The notes beneath the pieces are model-generated. The model did not search any database, was not told the DNA's origin, and worked only from the letters and a program-made list of their open reading frames with translations. Shown here piece after piece: positions 1 through 6,544 of a stretch of DNA of 25,619 nt (the stretch's first letter is position 1; every line of letters begins with the position of its first letter). The stretch spans positions 1 through 25,619 of the forward strand of contig SFHG01000021.1 of assembly GCA_004555765.1 (NCBI GenBank), in the 5' to 3' direction. The DNA comes from Bacteroidales bacterium. GTDB lineage: Bacteria > Bacteroidota > Bacteroidia > Bacteroidales > Porphyromonadaceae. A program made the translations under genes and the position numbers.

Positions 1-238
1 CGGCTTCACGGGGTTTGGTCTCTGCCCCGTTGACGTCCGTGAACGCGGCACAGCTCACCACTGCATCGAAGTCGTTTCTTTTGATGAAGGCTGATACTTC
101 GTCCAGGTCGGTGAGGTCAATCTCCGATCTTGTCGTGGGAACCCATTCGAAAGAGACGGGAGTCGGGAAGAGCTTTCGGAGTGCCGTCCCTACCTGTCCG
201 CCGGCTCCTGTGAGCCAAACCTTGGGCTTGTCAATCAT
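1..238 (-). CDS. rfbD: dTDP-4-dehydrorhamnose reductase, N-terminal part (cut by window edge)
   Basis: Only the first 79 codons are present; the gene continues beyond base 1. It begins MIDKPKVWLTGAGGQVGTAL, a Rossmann nucleotide-binding start with the GxxGQVG loop at residues 11-17, typical of RmlD/RfbD. An AAFTDVNGAE-type segment near residue 69 matches the family's conserved 'NAAAYTxVDxAE' region. RfbD reduces dTDP-4-dehydro-L-rhamnose with NAD(P)H to dTDP-L-rhamnose, a precursor for surface polysaccharide. It lies 284 bases downstream of the DUF4924 gene on the same strand, with a repeat element between, so it may have its own promoter. The ATG at 236-238 is the natural start because the Rossmann strand follows at once. 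The family call is firm; function of the unseen part cannot be checked. Confidence 0.88.
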   Translation of the reverse strand, partial: MIDKPKVWLTGAGGQVGTALRKLFPTPVSFEWVPTTRSEIDLTDLDEVSAFIKRNDFDAVVSCAAFTDVNGAETKPREA

Positions 239-284
239 AGCGTGTCATACTTGCTTTCTGGAAATGCTTCAATGAGGTTTGGGG

Positions 285-482
285 GAGACACGTACCGGGA
301 GCGGAAGGAGATACGGTACCAAACTTTTCTCTCATACAGACATAGAACAATCGCTCGGTCTGTACCAAATTTTCCCGGATGAGGCTGTGTATAAAAGTCG
401 AAATGCAAGGCGCTGAGGCTGAGGGCGACGGGAGTGTACTCTCGTATACGACCAAGCCCGAATGCCGAAAGCAACGCAGCAG
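285..482 (+). repeat. Composite intergenic repeat element, copy 1
   Basis: This fills most of the 284-nt gap between the DUF4924 gene and rfbD. In plus orientation its blocks are: GAGACACGTACC (285-296), a GGTACC word (315-320), TCTCATACAG (330-339), a stretch related to the right arm of the long hairpin at 4869-4948 (336-369, 27 of 34 identical, with 17 identical bases GCTCGGTCTGTACCAAA), and an 80-nt-class module (405-482). The same blocks occur in the same order on the minus strand of 18147-18403. The module holds a 6-bp hairpin, GTGTAC (434-439) with GTATAC (444-449), including one G-U pair. Open frames through it are not conserved between copies, so I treat it as noncoding. Confidence 0.75.
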
Positions 483-522
483 TTCGGACTTTTGACACGC
501 CTCCACAGCCTTTTTCCCGTTC

Positions 523-1080
523 TTAAGCATTTTTCTCCGTGAGCGTGAATGTCCCCTCTTCTATGCCCCTGTAACGGTCTGCGAGCATGGCAAGGAAGGT
601 GCTGAATTGCTTTACCGCTTTCTCTGTCTCCTCGGAGATTTCGGCACCTTTGTTCTTGAGCGTCAAGTAGCCGTATATGCCTACAAAAGCGGCCTCCACC
701 TCCTTGTAATTATGTCCCCCGGAGTGGCTCCTGATCTGGACGACAGAGGGGAGAGCCGCGTAGTAGAGCGATGCAAAAAGGGATTGTGTGGGGTCTTTAA
801 GGAGCTTTTCGCACAGAGTCTGGAGCTCGGAGATGAGGTTATCCACGCGTGCGATGTGTCCACTCTCGACAGCATCCCGGAGCTGCATTTCCATAGCAAT
901 CTCCTCGTACCACTTCTCGGTCTCGGCCATCTGCCCGGGAGACAGTCGGTACCCGTTTTGGACGTAATTGTGCAGTGCTTCGGCATCAAAGTCGAGTGCA
1001 CGTATGATGTCCTCTATTTGGAACATATAGAGGATGTATTCGGCGACGTTTTCTTTTCGTTTCTTTTGAGCTACAAGCAT
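523..1080 (-). CDS. DUF4924 family protein
   Basis: The 185-residue protein starts MLVAQKKRKENVAEYILYMF and matches my recollection of DUF4924, a Bacteroidota family of mostly helical cytoplasmic proteins of about this length. No enzyme motif, signal peptide or membrane segment is visible; the sequence is rich in Glu, Ala and Leu. The function is not known to me. It starts 3 bases after the ABC-F stop on the same strand, so it is almost certainly translated from the same message, in operon with the ABC-F protein and the LuxR regulator upstream. The family call is good; no function is inferred. Confidence 0.8.
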   Translation of the reverse strand: MLVAQKKRKENVAEYILYMFQIEDIIRALDFDAEALHNYVQNGYRLSPGQMAETEKWYEEIAMEMQLRDAVESGHIARVDNLISELQTLCEKLLKDPTQSLFASLYYAALPSVVQIRSHSGGHNYKEVEAAFVGIYGYLTLKNKGAEISEETEKAVKQFSTFLAMLADRYRGIEEGTFTLTEKNA

Positions 1081-1083
1081 AGT

Positions 1084-3018
1084 CTATTTCGTGCTGTTGT
1101 TGAATTCCTCAAGCCTCTCCTGTGCTTTCTCCCATTCGTCCATAAGTTTTCCGAGCTCGTACGAGTTCTTCTCGTAGTCATTGAGTAGATCCGGGGAAAC
1201 GGATCGTGTGAGCTTCTCTTCTATCTCCTTGATTTTGGCTTCATATTCTTCGATTTTGCCTTCCAGCCGCTCCACTTTTCCCTCGAGATCGCGCTTCATT
1301 TTATTGAGCCCTTTTTGTCTCTCATAGTCCTCTTTGCCTTTCTGGGCGGGGACCTGGACGCTTTGTGCCGCGTTATCTCCTCCGGTATCGGATGCCGCTA
1401 GCCCTTCGCGCTCACGCAGCTTGCGGAGGTATTCGTCCATTCCTCCTAAGTGGTTGATGACTTTACCGCCCCTGAACTCGAGTACCTTATCCGCCAAACC
1501 GTCCAAGAAATCGCGGTCGTGGGAGACCATAAGAACCGTACCCTCGTACTTCCGGATGGCTTCCTTGAGGACGGTTTTACTGCTGAGGTCAAGGTGGTTC
1601 GTCGGCTCGTCCAAAATGAGAAGATTGGAGGGCGAAAGCAGAAGTCGGATCATGGCCAGGCGGCTTTTTTCGCCACCACTGAGGACGGAGACTTTCTTCT
1701 CCGACAGTTCGCCCCCGAACATAAATGCCCCCAAAATGTCATTGATGCGCAGACGGATGTCCCCCACTGCTATGTCGTCGATGGTCTGAAAAATCGTTTT
1801 GTCGCCGTCGAGGAGTGAGGCTTGATTTTGGGCGAAATAGGCAAGCTCTACTTGGTGTCCCAAGCGGATCTCTCCCTTCTGATGCGGAATTTCTCCGATG
1901 ATACTGCGGACGAATGTGGTTTTCCCGGATCCGTTTTTGCCCACAAGGGCGACCTTCTCGCCACGCTCGAGCGTGAGGTCGATATCCTCAAGGACGACAC
2001 GGTCGCCGTAGCCGACTCGTAGGTCTTGGACGATAATCGGGTACTGACCGCTCTGTATCGTCATCGGGAACGTGAAGTGGATCCGCTTACGGTCGATCTG
2101 ATCCACTTCGATGCGTTCGAGCTTTTCGAGCTGCTTGATGCGGGACTGCACCTGAACCGCCTTTGTGGGCTTGTAGCGGAAGCGCTCGATGAAGTCTTCG
2201 GTGTCCTTGATCAGCTTTTGCTGATTCTCGTAGGCACGGAGCTGCTGCTCGTAGCGCTCTTGTCTCAGTACCTCGTACTTGGAGTAATTGACCTTATAGT
2301 CGTACGCTTTTCCGAGTGAGAGCTCTATGGTGCGCGTGGTCGTATTGTCGAGGAAACGCCGGTCGTGGCTTACCATAATTACACCTGCGGGCGTATTCTT
2401 GATGAAGTCTTCGAGCCAGACGATGGACTCGACATCAAGGTGATTCGTCGGTTCGTCAAGGAGCAAAAGGTCGGGATGCCCGAGGAGGATGTTTGCCAGC
2501 TCTATCCGCATCCTCCACCCGCCCGAAAACTCGCTCGTCTCCCTCTCAAAGTCTCCCTGCTCAAAGCCTAAGCCCTTGAGCGTTTTCTCGATCTCGGCCT
2601 CCTGCCTGGCGGGGTTGTACATAGCGATGAGCTCGGTTACGTTCGATAGACGCTGGACGATCTCGGCGTATTCCTCGCTTTCGTAGTCCGAGCGTTCGCC
2701 GAGTGTCTGAGTGAGCGCTTCCGCGGTACGCTGCAAGCTCTCGCCGTCGGCAAAGGCCAGCCGGGCTTCTTCACGGACGGTTCGCCCGTCCTTGGTGAGC
2801 ATATGCTGCGGGAGGTACCCGATGGTGATGTCGCTCTGTCTCCCTACAGAACCCGAGGATGGTTCCTCCAAGCCTGCGATGATATTCAGCAGGGTGGTCT
2901 TCCCTGCGCCGTTTCTGCCTGCAAGCGCGATGCGTTCGCGGGGGTTGACTTGGAAGGAGACGTCTTCAAAAAGTGTTTGGGTCCCGAAGTGGACGCCGAT
3001 ATTGGTGAGTGAAAGCAT
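1084..3018 (-). CDS. ABC-F family ATPase (duplicated ATP-binding cassette, no membrane domain)
   Basis: This 644-residue protein carries two ATP-binding cassettes. The first has Walker A GRNGAGKT (34-41), signature FSGGW (164-168) and Walker B LLLLDEPTNHLD (about 184-195). The second has GKNGSGKT, LSGGEKSR and LLILDEPTNHLD. Between the cassettes lies the basic, Gln/Glu-rich helical linker (about 240-315) that in ABC-F proteins reaches the ribosomal P-site tRNA. The tail from about residue 560 is a charged coiled coil, as in Uup and YdiF. There are no transmembrane segments, so it is a ribosome- or nucleic-acid-associated ATPase rather than a transporter. It starts directly after the stop of the LuxR gene (zero gap). 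Which ABC-F subfamily it belongs to, housekeeping or antibiotic-protective, is not decided by sequence reading alone. Confidence 0.93.
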   Translation of the reverse strand: MLSLTNIGVHFGTQTLFEDVSFQVNPRERIALAGRNGAGKTTLLNIIAGLEEPSSGSVGRQSDITIGYLPQHMLTKDGRTVREEARLAFADGESLQRTAEALTQTLGERSDYESEEYAEIVQRLSNVTELIAMYNPARQEAEIEKTLKGLGFEQGDFERETSEFSGGWRMRIELANILLGHPDLLLLDEPTNHLDVESIVWLEDFIKNTPAGVIMVSHDRRFLDNTTTRTIELSLGKAYDYKVNYSKYEVLRQERYEQQLRAYENQQKLIKDTEDFIERFRYKPTKAVQVQSRIKQLEKLERIEVDQIDRKRIHFTFPMTIQSGQYPIIVQDLRVGYGDRVVLEDIDLTLERGEKVALVGKNGSGKTTFVRSIIGEIPHQKGEIRLGHQVELAYFAQNQASLLDGDKTIFQTIDDIAVGDIRLRINDILGAFMFGGELSEKKVSVLSGGEKSRLAMIRLLLSPSNLLILDEPTNHLDLSSKTVLKEAIRKYEGTVLMVSHDRDFLDGLADKVLEFRGGKVINHLGGMDEYLRKLREREGLAASDTGGDNAAQSVQVPAQKGKEDYERQKGLNKMKRDLEGKVERLEGKIEEYEAKIKEIEEKLTRSVSPDLLNDYEKNSYELGKLMDEWEKAQERLEEFNNSTK

Positions 3019-3645
3019 TTAGTCGGAGAGGGGTTTCTCTGCGGCTTTATTCACAACTTCATCGCCGCTTATGAGATTATTCATCAGTGCATAAAAGGTA
3101 AGCCCGGAGACGGTCTTGATGTTAAGCTTGGCTGTGATATTTTTGCGATGGGTCATAACCGTATTCATGCTGATGCTGAGTTTGTCTGCGATTTCTTTGT
3201 TTGTCAGTCCGCGTGCTACTTCTTTGAGTACGTCGGTTTCCCGGTGGGACAATCCTTTTTCGGACTCCTTTTCCTTCTGTTCCCTATCGAGATCGAAAGA
3301 CTTCAAGATGACTCTCTGGAGCGTCTCTTCATGCCACTCAGGGGAGAGAAATAGTCGGGTATCGAGGTTCGGAGAGAGTGGATCTGCGCCGGCGACGGAT
3401 GAAGCGACTATGGGCACGATTTGGACGCGCCGTCCTCTGAAACGGTCTCCAAATACCGCAAGCAGACCCGAGTCGATGTAGATGATGTCTGCTTCGCCCA
3501 CTGTCTCCGCAAGGTAGTCTTCCGGATGCCTGAAGATGCGTACCTGTGCCTTGGGTCTCGCTCTTAGGACGAGCTCTCTGATGCCCAACGCTTCGAGCCT
3601 GTTGTCGGTTACGATTGCCAGTGCCGGGTGGTTGCGATTTGCCAT
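3019..3645 (-). CDS. LuxR-type (HTH_LUXR) transcriptional regulator with atypical receiver-like N-terminus
   Basis: The protein has 208 residues. The C-terminal part (about 131-190) is a clear LuxR/NarL helix-turn-helix: LSHRETDVLKEVARGLTNKE, then IADKLSISMNTVMTHRKNI. Residues 8-118 have the length and strand/helix rhythm of a receiver domain, but only one acidic residue (D14) stands where the receiver acid pair is expected. D58 could be a phospho-acceptor, and the conserved receiver lysine is not evident. Porphyromonas gingivalis has a LuxR-family regulator of community development and hemin uptake (CdhR, PG1237) described as linked to a neighbouring gene; similarity to it is a recollection, not a test. 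The gene follows the RIC-like gene by 18 bases, and the ABC-F start abuts its stop, suggesting one operon. Confidence 0.85.
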   Translation of the reverse strand: MANRNHPALAIVTDNRLEALGIRELVLRARPKAQVRIFRHPEDYLAETVGEADIIYIDSGLLAVFGDRFRGRRVQIVPIVASSVAGADPLSPNLDTRLFLSPEWHEETLQRVILKSFDLDREQKEKESEKGLSHRETDVLKEVARGLTNKEIADKLSISMNTVMTHRKNITAKLNIKTVSGLTFYALMNNLISGDEVVNKAAEKPLSD

Positions 3646-3663
3646 ACGTGCGCGGGGGAATGG

Positions 3664-4389
3664 TTATTTCTTCTGATCGTCGAGCTGTTGCTTGAGTGCG
3701 TTCACTATGGGGAAGAAGACGCGAACCCTCAGGCGGCTGTTGCTCTCCAAGTCGTTGCGAAAAGTAGACAGCGCAAAGATTACTCCGTGCAGGAGATTGC
3801 GGTCAAAAGTCCCCTTGATGTACCGTATCAGAATCTGCATCAGGTCTTCGACGATATTCATTGATGTGCCGAATCCGTCTTCTTCCGTTGTCTCCTTGGT
3901 GTTGTAGCTCCAGTCCTGTATTCGGAAAGCCACATCTTCCTGCATTTTCCGAAACTTTGGAAAGAGTTCCTTTGCGTCCCTTTCCGCGTTCGTTGTCACC
4001 GTTTGCTCGAGTTCGGTGAGAAACTTCATAATGTTTTCGGACACGGCCGGATCGGGGTCGCTTCTCTTCAGAAAAGACGAGAGATGAATCCGGATGTTCG
4101 GGATCTGTGTCCGCAGGTAATCCGCATTGGCGCGCTCCAAGTAGTCCACCGTCAGGCGGATGTGCTCGTTGGTGAGCGTAAGCAGCCCGCTGTAAGAAGG
4201 ATCGAGGTAATTATTGGCGACAAAGAGAAAGAACCTGAGGTCGATATTGTGCTGTACACAGATTTCGCTTACTGTCGCATTCCCCAACCCCGCAGGTATT
4301 CCGAAGCGGTTTAGAACAGGCAACAGCGATACGTTTCTAAGCACCACGTCACTGAGAATGGCAGACGGCGTCAAGACGGACATAGTCAT
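3664..4389 (-). CDS. RIC/ScdA/YtfE-like hemerythrin-fold protein with metal ligands apparently lost
   Basis: From the chosen ATG the protein has 241 residues. Residues 9-55 read like the DUF542 N-domain of ScdA/RIC iron-sulfur repair proteins (VLNRFGIPAGLGNATVSEIC), but the family's Cys-Cys pair is replaced. The rest resembles the hemerythrin-like four-helix domain. Where a HxxxEE...FP motif is expected there is NAERDAKELFP (134-144), and the second such site reads ESNSRLRVRVFFP (215-227), so the His/Glu ligands of the di-iron centre are missing. The frame can open upstream at TTG (4410), but two ATGs (4389, 4383) fit a -7 box at 4444-4451 better. It precedes the LuxR gene in the same operon. 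A sensory or scaffold role is more likely than iron-sulfur repair; that is inference. Confidence 0.7.
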   Translation of the reverse strand: MTMSVLTPSAILSDVVLRNVSLLPVLNRFGIPAGLGNATVSEICVQHNIDLRFFLFVANNYLDPSYSGLLTLTNEHIRLTVDYLERANADYLRTQIPNIRIHLSSFLKRSDPDPAVSENIMKFLTELEQTVTTNAERDAKELFPKFRKMQEDVAFRIQDWSYNTKETTEEDGFGTSMNIVEDLMQILIRYIKGTFDRNLLHGVIFALSTFRNDLESNSRLRVRVFFPIVNALKQQLDDQKK

Positions 4390-4443
4390 AAGATTTGTTT
4401 TTGGAGACAAAATACAGACTTTCTCTCCCCCTCCTTGCTACTG

Positions 4444-4471
4444 CAAAGATACTTATTTGTGAGGAGACAAA
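4444..4471 (-). promoter_or_regulatory. Bacteroidota-type promoter for the RIC-like/luxR/ABC-F operon
   Basis: On the minus strand a -33 TTTG (4468-4471) is followed after 16 bases by TATCTTTG (4444-4451), which fits TAnnTTTG. Transcription would begin near 4438, about 50 bases before the ATG at 4389. The YgbA-family gene ends just upstream (4510), so this promoter would allow the regulator operon to be made separately. Confidence 0.55.
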
Positions 4472-4509
4472 GCATTTTGGAAAACCCCTTGTCCGTGGCG
4501 ATCCCGGGG

Positions 4510-4827
4510 TTACCGCCTTCTGATCTTGTCGCTCAGTGTCGCGAGAAGATGGCGCAATGCCTCTCCCGGAGCCATTAGAATCATTCGCGGTCCGGAAAAA
4601 CGCATCACTTCTTTGATTTTTGCCCGCATCTTCGGGTTATAACAGTGTACCTTGCAAGATTGGCATGCCGTTTTCTTCTCTCCGAAAGGGCACCTCTCAA
4701 GGCGTGCCAAAGCGTATGCTTCCAGAGCTCTGCACGACTCACAGAGCTCCCGGTGTCCTTCTTTTTTCTTGCAGTACAGCCGTATCATCAAGGACACGAC
4801 CTTTTTCTCCCTTACTATTCTGCCCAT
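4510..4827 (-). CDS. YgbA-family (nitrous oxide-stimulated promoter family, PF11756-like) Cys-rich protein
   Basis: The 105-residue protein has seven cysteines (19, 29, 32, 46, 55, 58, 62). Its order of motifs is that of the YgbA_NO family: MIRLYCKKKEG, LCESCRALEAYALARLERC, CQSCKVHCYNPKMR and VMRFSGPRM. The Cys spacing suggests metal or iron-sulfur binding. In Escherichia coli ygbA belongs to the NsrR regulon induced by nitric oxide, as does ytfE, the RIC gene; here a RIC-like gene lies 120 bases downstream on the same strand. A role in nitrosative stress is therefore plausible but rests on family and position. There is a -7 type box just 11 bases upstream of the ATG, implying a very short leader. 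No signal peptide or membrane segment. Confidence 0.82.
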   Translation of the reverse strand: MGRIVREKKVVSLMIRLYCKKKEGHRELCESCRALEAYALARLERCPFGEKKTACQSCKVHCYNPKMRAKIKEVMRFSGPRMILMAPGEALRHLLATLSDKIRRR

Positions 4828-4837
4828 ACCTGTCGGG

Positions 4838-4845
4838 CAAAGTTA
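4838..4845 (-). promoter_or_regulatory. Putative -7 box upstream of the YgbA-family gene
   Basis: Minus-strand TAACTTTG fits TAnnTTTG and sits in the extended form GGTAACTTTG. No -33 TTTG stands at a normal distance; the nearest is 13 bases upstream (4859-4862). If used, the message would begin only about 5 bases before the ATG at 4827, so it would be nearly leaderless. Confidence 0.4.
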
Positions 4846-4868
4846 CCTCTTTATTTTGCAAAAAAGGA

Positions 4869-4948
4869 GGTACAGACCGAGCCGGTTCCCTATGTCCGTA
4901 TCCGGAGAGAACGAGACACGGACATAGGGAACCGGCTCGGTCTGTACC
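4869..4948. repeat. Perfect 31-bp inverted repeat between divergent genes
   Basis: The left arm 4869-4899 and right arm 4918-4948 are exact reverse complements over 31 bases, separated by an 18-base loop (4900-4917). The arms start GGTACAGACCG and end CGGTCTGTACC. The neighbouring genes diverge (YgbA family on minus, rplU on plus), so a terminator role is unlikely. The right arm and following bases match 336-369 in the gap before rfbD. The loop and arm also share GAGAACGA and GACACG words with the hairpin at 18344-18403. Confidence 0.9.
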
Positions 4949-4981
4949 AAAATCCGCGGCTTCTCCTATGCAAAAAATGTT

Positions 4982-5012
4982 TTTGTGGAAAGGATAAAAA
5001 TAGGTACCTTTG
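4982..5012 (+). promoter_or_regulatory. rplU-rpmA promoter (TTTG-N19-TAccTTTG)
   Basis: TTTG at 4982-4985 and TACCTTTG at 5005-5012 are separated by 19 bases, a near-ideal Bacteroidota sigma-ABfr promoter. The -7 box is in the extended form GGTACCTTTG. Transcription would begin near 5018, leaving a leader of about 90 bases before the rplU ATG at 5110. Confidence 0.75.
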
Positions 5013-5017
5013 CGGAC

Positions 5018-5109
5018 AGATTATTACACTTTAGCAGGGACGGGTTCAAGCAGACCCCGATTTTATGGGTCTCCCCTGCGGGGTATCACTTTTAGCAAAA
5101 AGCAGCACT
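5018..5109 (+). promoter_or_regulatory. Structured 5' leader of rplU (candidate ribosomal-protein leader)
   Basis: The predicted leader holds two adjacent hairpins. In the first, AGACCC (5052-5057) pairs with GGGTCT (5067-5072). Directly next to it CCCC (5073-5076) pairs with GGGG (5080-5083) across a TGC loop. The A/T-rich stretch TATCACTTTT follows, then the start codon region with no Shine-Dalgarno. Autoregulation by L21 through such leaders is known in other bacteria; whether this leader does so is inference. Confidence 0.4.
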
Positions 5110-5427
5110 ATGTACGGAATCGTAGAGATTCAAGGACAGCAGTTTAAGGTAGAAGCGGGACAGAGAATTTTCGTGCAGCACCTTAAGAATGTGGCAGAGG
5201 GCGACACGGTCGAGTTCGATCGCGTCATGCTCCTCGACAATGGAGGAAATGTAACCGTTGGTGCGCCGACAGTAGCCGGTGCGAAGGTTGTTTGTGAAGT
5301 GCTTCAGCCACTTGTAAAGGGCGAAAAAGTACTTGTCTTTCACAAAAAACGCCGTAAGGGTCACCGTAAGCTCAATGGTCACCGCCAGCAGTTTACACAG
5401 GTTAACGTCAAAGAGATCGTTGCGTAA
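5110..5427 (+). CDS. rplU: 50S ribosomal protein L21 (bL21)
   Basis: From the ATG at 5110 the product has 105 residues, the usual L21 length, beginning MYGIVEIQGQQFKVEAGQRI. The C-terminal signature FHKKRRKGHRKLNGHRQQFT is the 23S rRNA-binding Lys/Arg stretch. An in-frame ATG 45 bases upstream would add 15 residues (MGLPCGVSLLAKSST) unlike any L21 and would overlap the leader hairpins, so it is rejected. It is followed after 59 bases by rpmA, the conserved L21-L27 pair, and driven by the promoter at 4982-5012. Confidence 0.98.
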   Translation: MYGIVEIQGQQFKVEAGQRIFVQHLKNVAEGDTVEFDRVMLLDNGGNVTVGAPTVAGAKVVCEVLQPLVKGEKVLVFHKKRRKGHRKLNGHRQQFTQVNVKEIVA

Positions 5428-5486
5428 GCACTGCCCCTCTCCATTATTTATTCACACATCACACTTAGAGAAGAAAGAAATAAGTC

Positions 5487-5756
5487 ATGGCACACAAAAA
5501 AGGTGTAGGTAGCTCCAAGAACGGTCGCGAATCCGAAAGCAAACGACTCGGTATAAAGAAGTTCGGCGGCGAAGTCGTCAAGGCCGGCAATATCCTTGTC
5601 CGCCAGCGTGGCACGCAACACCATCCGGGTGAAAACGTCGGAATGGGTAAGGATCACACACTCTATGCACTCAAAGACGGAGTGGTGGTTTTCCGCACGA
5701 CGCGCAACGACCGCTCTTACGTCTCCATTGACGAACTGATTCAGCAAGCCAATTGA
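5487..5756 (+). CDS. rpmA: 50S ribosomal protein L27 (bL27)
   Basis: The 89-residue protein begins MAHKKGVGSSKNGRESESKR and has the L27 core with the RLGIKKFGGEVVKAGNILVR and QRGTQHHPG segments. The N-terminus reaches the peptidyl-transferase centre. Unlike L27 of some Firmicutes, there is no N-terminal pro-peptide: the conserved AHKKG follows the initiator Met directly. It is the last gene of the rplU operon; a strong hairpin-plus-T-run terminator follows at 5854-5917. Confidence 0.98.
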   Translation: MAHKKGVGSSKNGRESESKRLGIKKFGGEVVKAGNILVRQRGTQHHPGENVGMGKDHTLYALKDGVVVFRTTRNDRSYVSIDELIQQAN

Positions 5757-5853
5757 TTTTGGCTTCCTCAAGGTTCTTTTGAATCCCAATCACTGAAGAA
5801 TTCTTAGCTCAGCAAGATTTGGAACGAAAGAAGCAACCCCGAGAAAAATGACA

Positions 5854-5917
5854 GCCCCTCTGAAGTTTTGCTTCTTCGCTTTAGTGCGGAGGACGCACTT
5901 CAGGGGGCTTCTTTTTT
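5854..5917 (+). terminator. Intrinsic terminator of rplU-rpmA
   Basis: AGCCCC-T-CTGAAG (5854-5865... with one bulged T) pairs with CTTCAGGGGGCT (5898-5909). Inside is a second hairpin, AGTGCG (5883-5888) with CGCACT (5894-5899). The outer stem is followed by TCTTTTTTG. It separates the ribosomal operon from the NlpC gene. Confidence 0.85.
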
Positions 5918-5947
5918 GTTTGATACGGAGCCTTTGTTATTTTCCAG

Positions 5948-6541
5948 ATGAACTGTACGACACACAGCCTTCGTTTTGTCCTTAGAGCGACACTCGGGTT
6001 CTGTCTGATGGCACTTTCCTCGTGCTCGGTCACCCGACAACCGCTTAGCACCATATATTTCCCGGATGCGGAAAGTGCGGTTGTGTCGGAAGAGTCTCCG
6101 GAGTTAACCAAGCTCGCCAAAAAGCTCTCCTCCAAACTGCCTTTTGAACTCGACAGTAAGACAGACAATCTCGGACTCTATGCCTTTGTGACCGATTGGC
6201 TCGGTACTCCGTACCGCTTCGGATCGATGAGCAAAAGAGGCACGGACTGCTCTGGCTTCGTCTATAACCTGTATCAAAAAGTGTACGACGGAGGATTCCG
6301 CAGAGGATCTGCGGCCGATATTATGCGGGAGACGGAGCGTGTTTCCAAGAAGGACTTGCGTGAGGGCGATCTTGTTTTCTTCGATATCCGCAACAGGCGT
6401 GGCGGTTTGGCTTCACACGTCGGTGTCTACCTCAAAGACGGTCGCTTCGTACATGCCTCCACCCGCAGTGGCGTCATCATATCAAGCCTTACCGAGGGAT
6501 ATTATAAGCGGACCTACCTCGGGGCAGGTCGCATAGACTGA
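5948..6541 (+). CDS. NlpC/P60 family lipoprotein (putative cell-wall peptidase)
   Basis: The 197-residue protein starts with a lipoprotein signal: hydrophobic stretch 9-22 and lipobox LSSC with Cys26 as the lipidation site. The C-terminal domain (about 75-195) is NlpC/P60. The catalytic Cys101 stands in GTDCSGFVYNLY, His157 in SHVGVYL, and His169 in FVHAST completes the triad. Such enzymes cut peptidoglycan stem peptides, typically between D-Glu and a diamino acid; here it would act in the periplasm, tethered to a membrane. The length fits Spr/NlpC-type minimal enzymes. The HAD gene starts 3 bases after its stop and the methyltransferase overlaps that, so this heads a three-gene operon. No convincing promoter was seen between the rpmA terminator and the ATG; a weak AGCCTTTG lies at the expected place. 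Confidence 0.92.
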   Translation: MNCTTHSLRFVLRATLGFCLMALSSCSVTRQPLSTIYFPDAESAVVSEESPELTKLAKKLSSKLPFELDSKTDNLGLYAFVTDWLGTPYRFGSMSKRGTDCSGFVYNLYQKVYDGGFRRGSAADIMRETERVSKKDLREGDLVFFDIRNRRGGLASHVGVYLKDGRFVHASTRSGVIISSLTEGYYKRTYLGAGRID

Positions 6542-6544
6542 CCT

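Noticed and set aside
231..530. Two overlapping minus-strand open frames of 99 and 87 codons in the rfbD upstream gap
   Set aside because: They run through the repeat element, overlap rfbD and DUF4924 ends, and share the stretch RYVSPPNL with a frame at 14088-14279 only because the DNA repeat is shared. The second element copy breaks the frames, so they are not genes.
5065..5109. Upstream ATG extending ribosomal protein L21 by 15 residues
   Set aside because: The extension overlaps the leader hairpins and is unlike L21 N-termini, which begin MYxIVExGGKQ.
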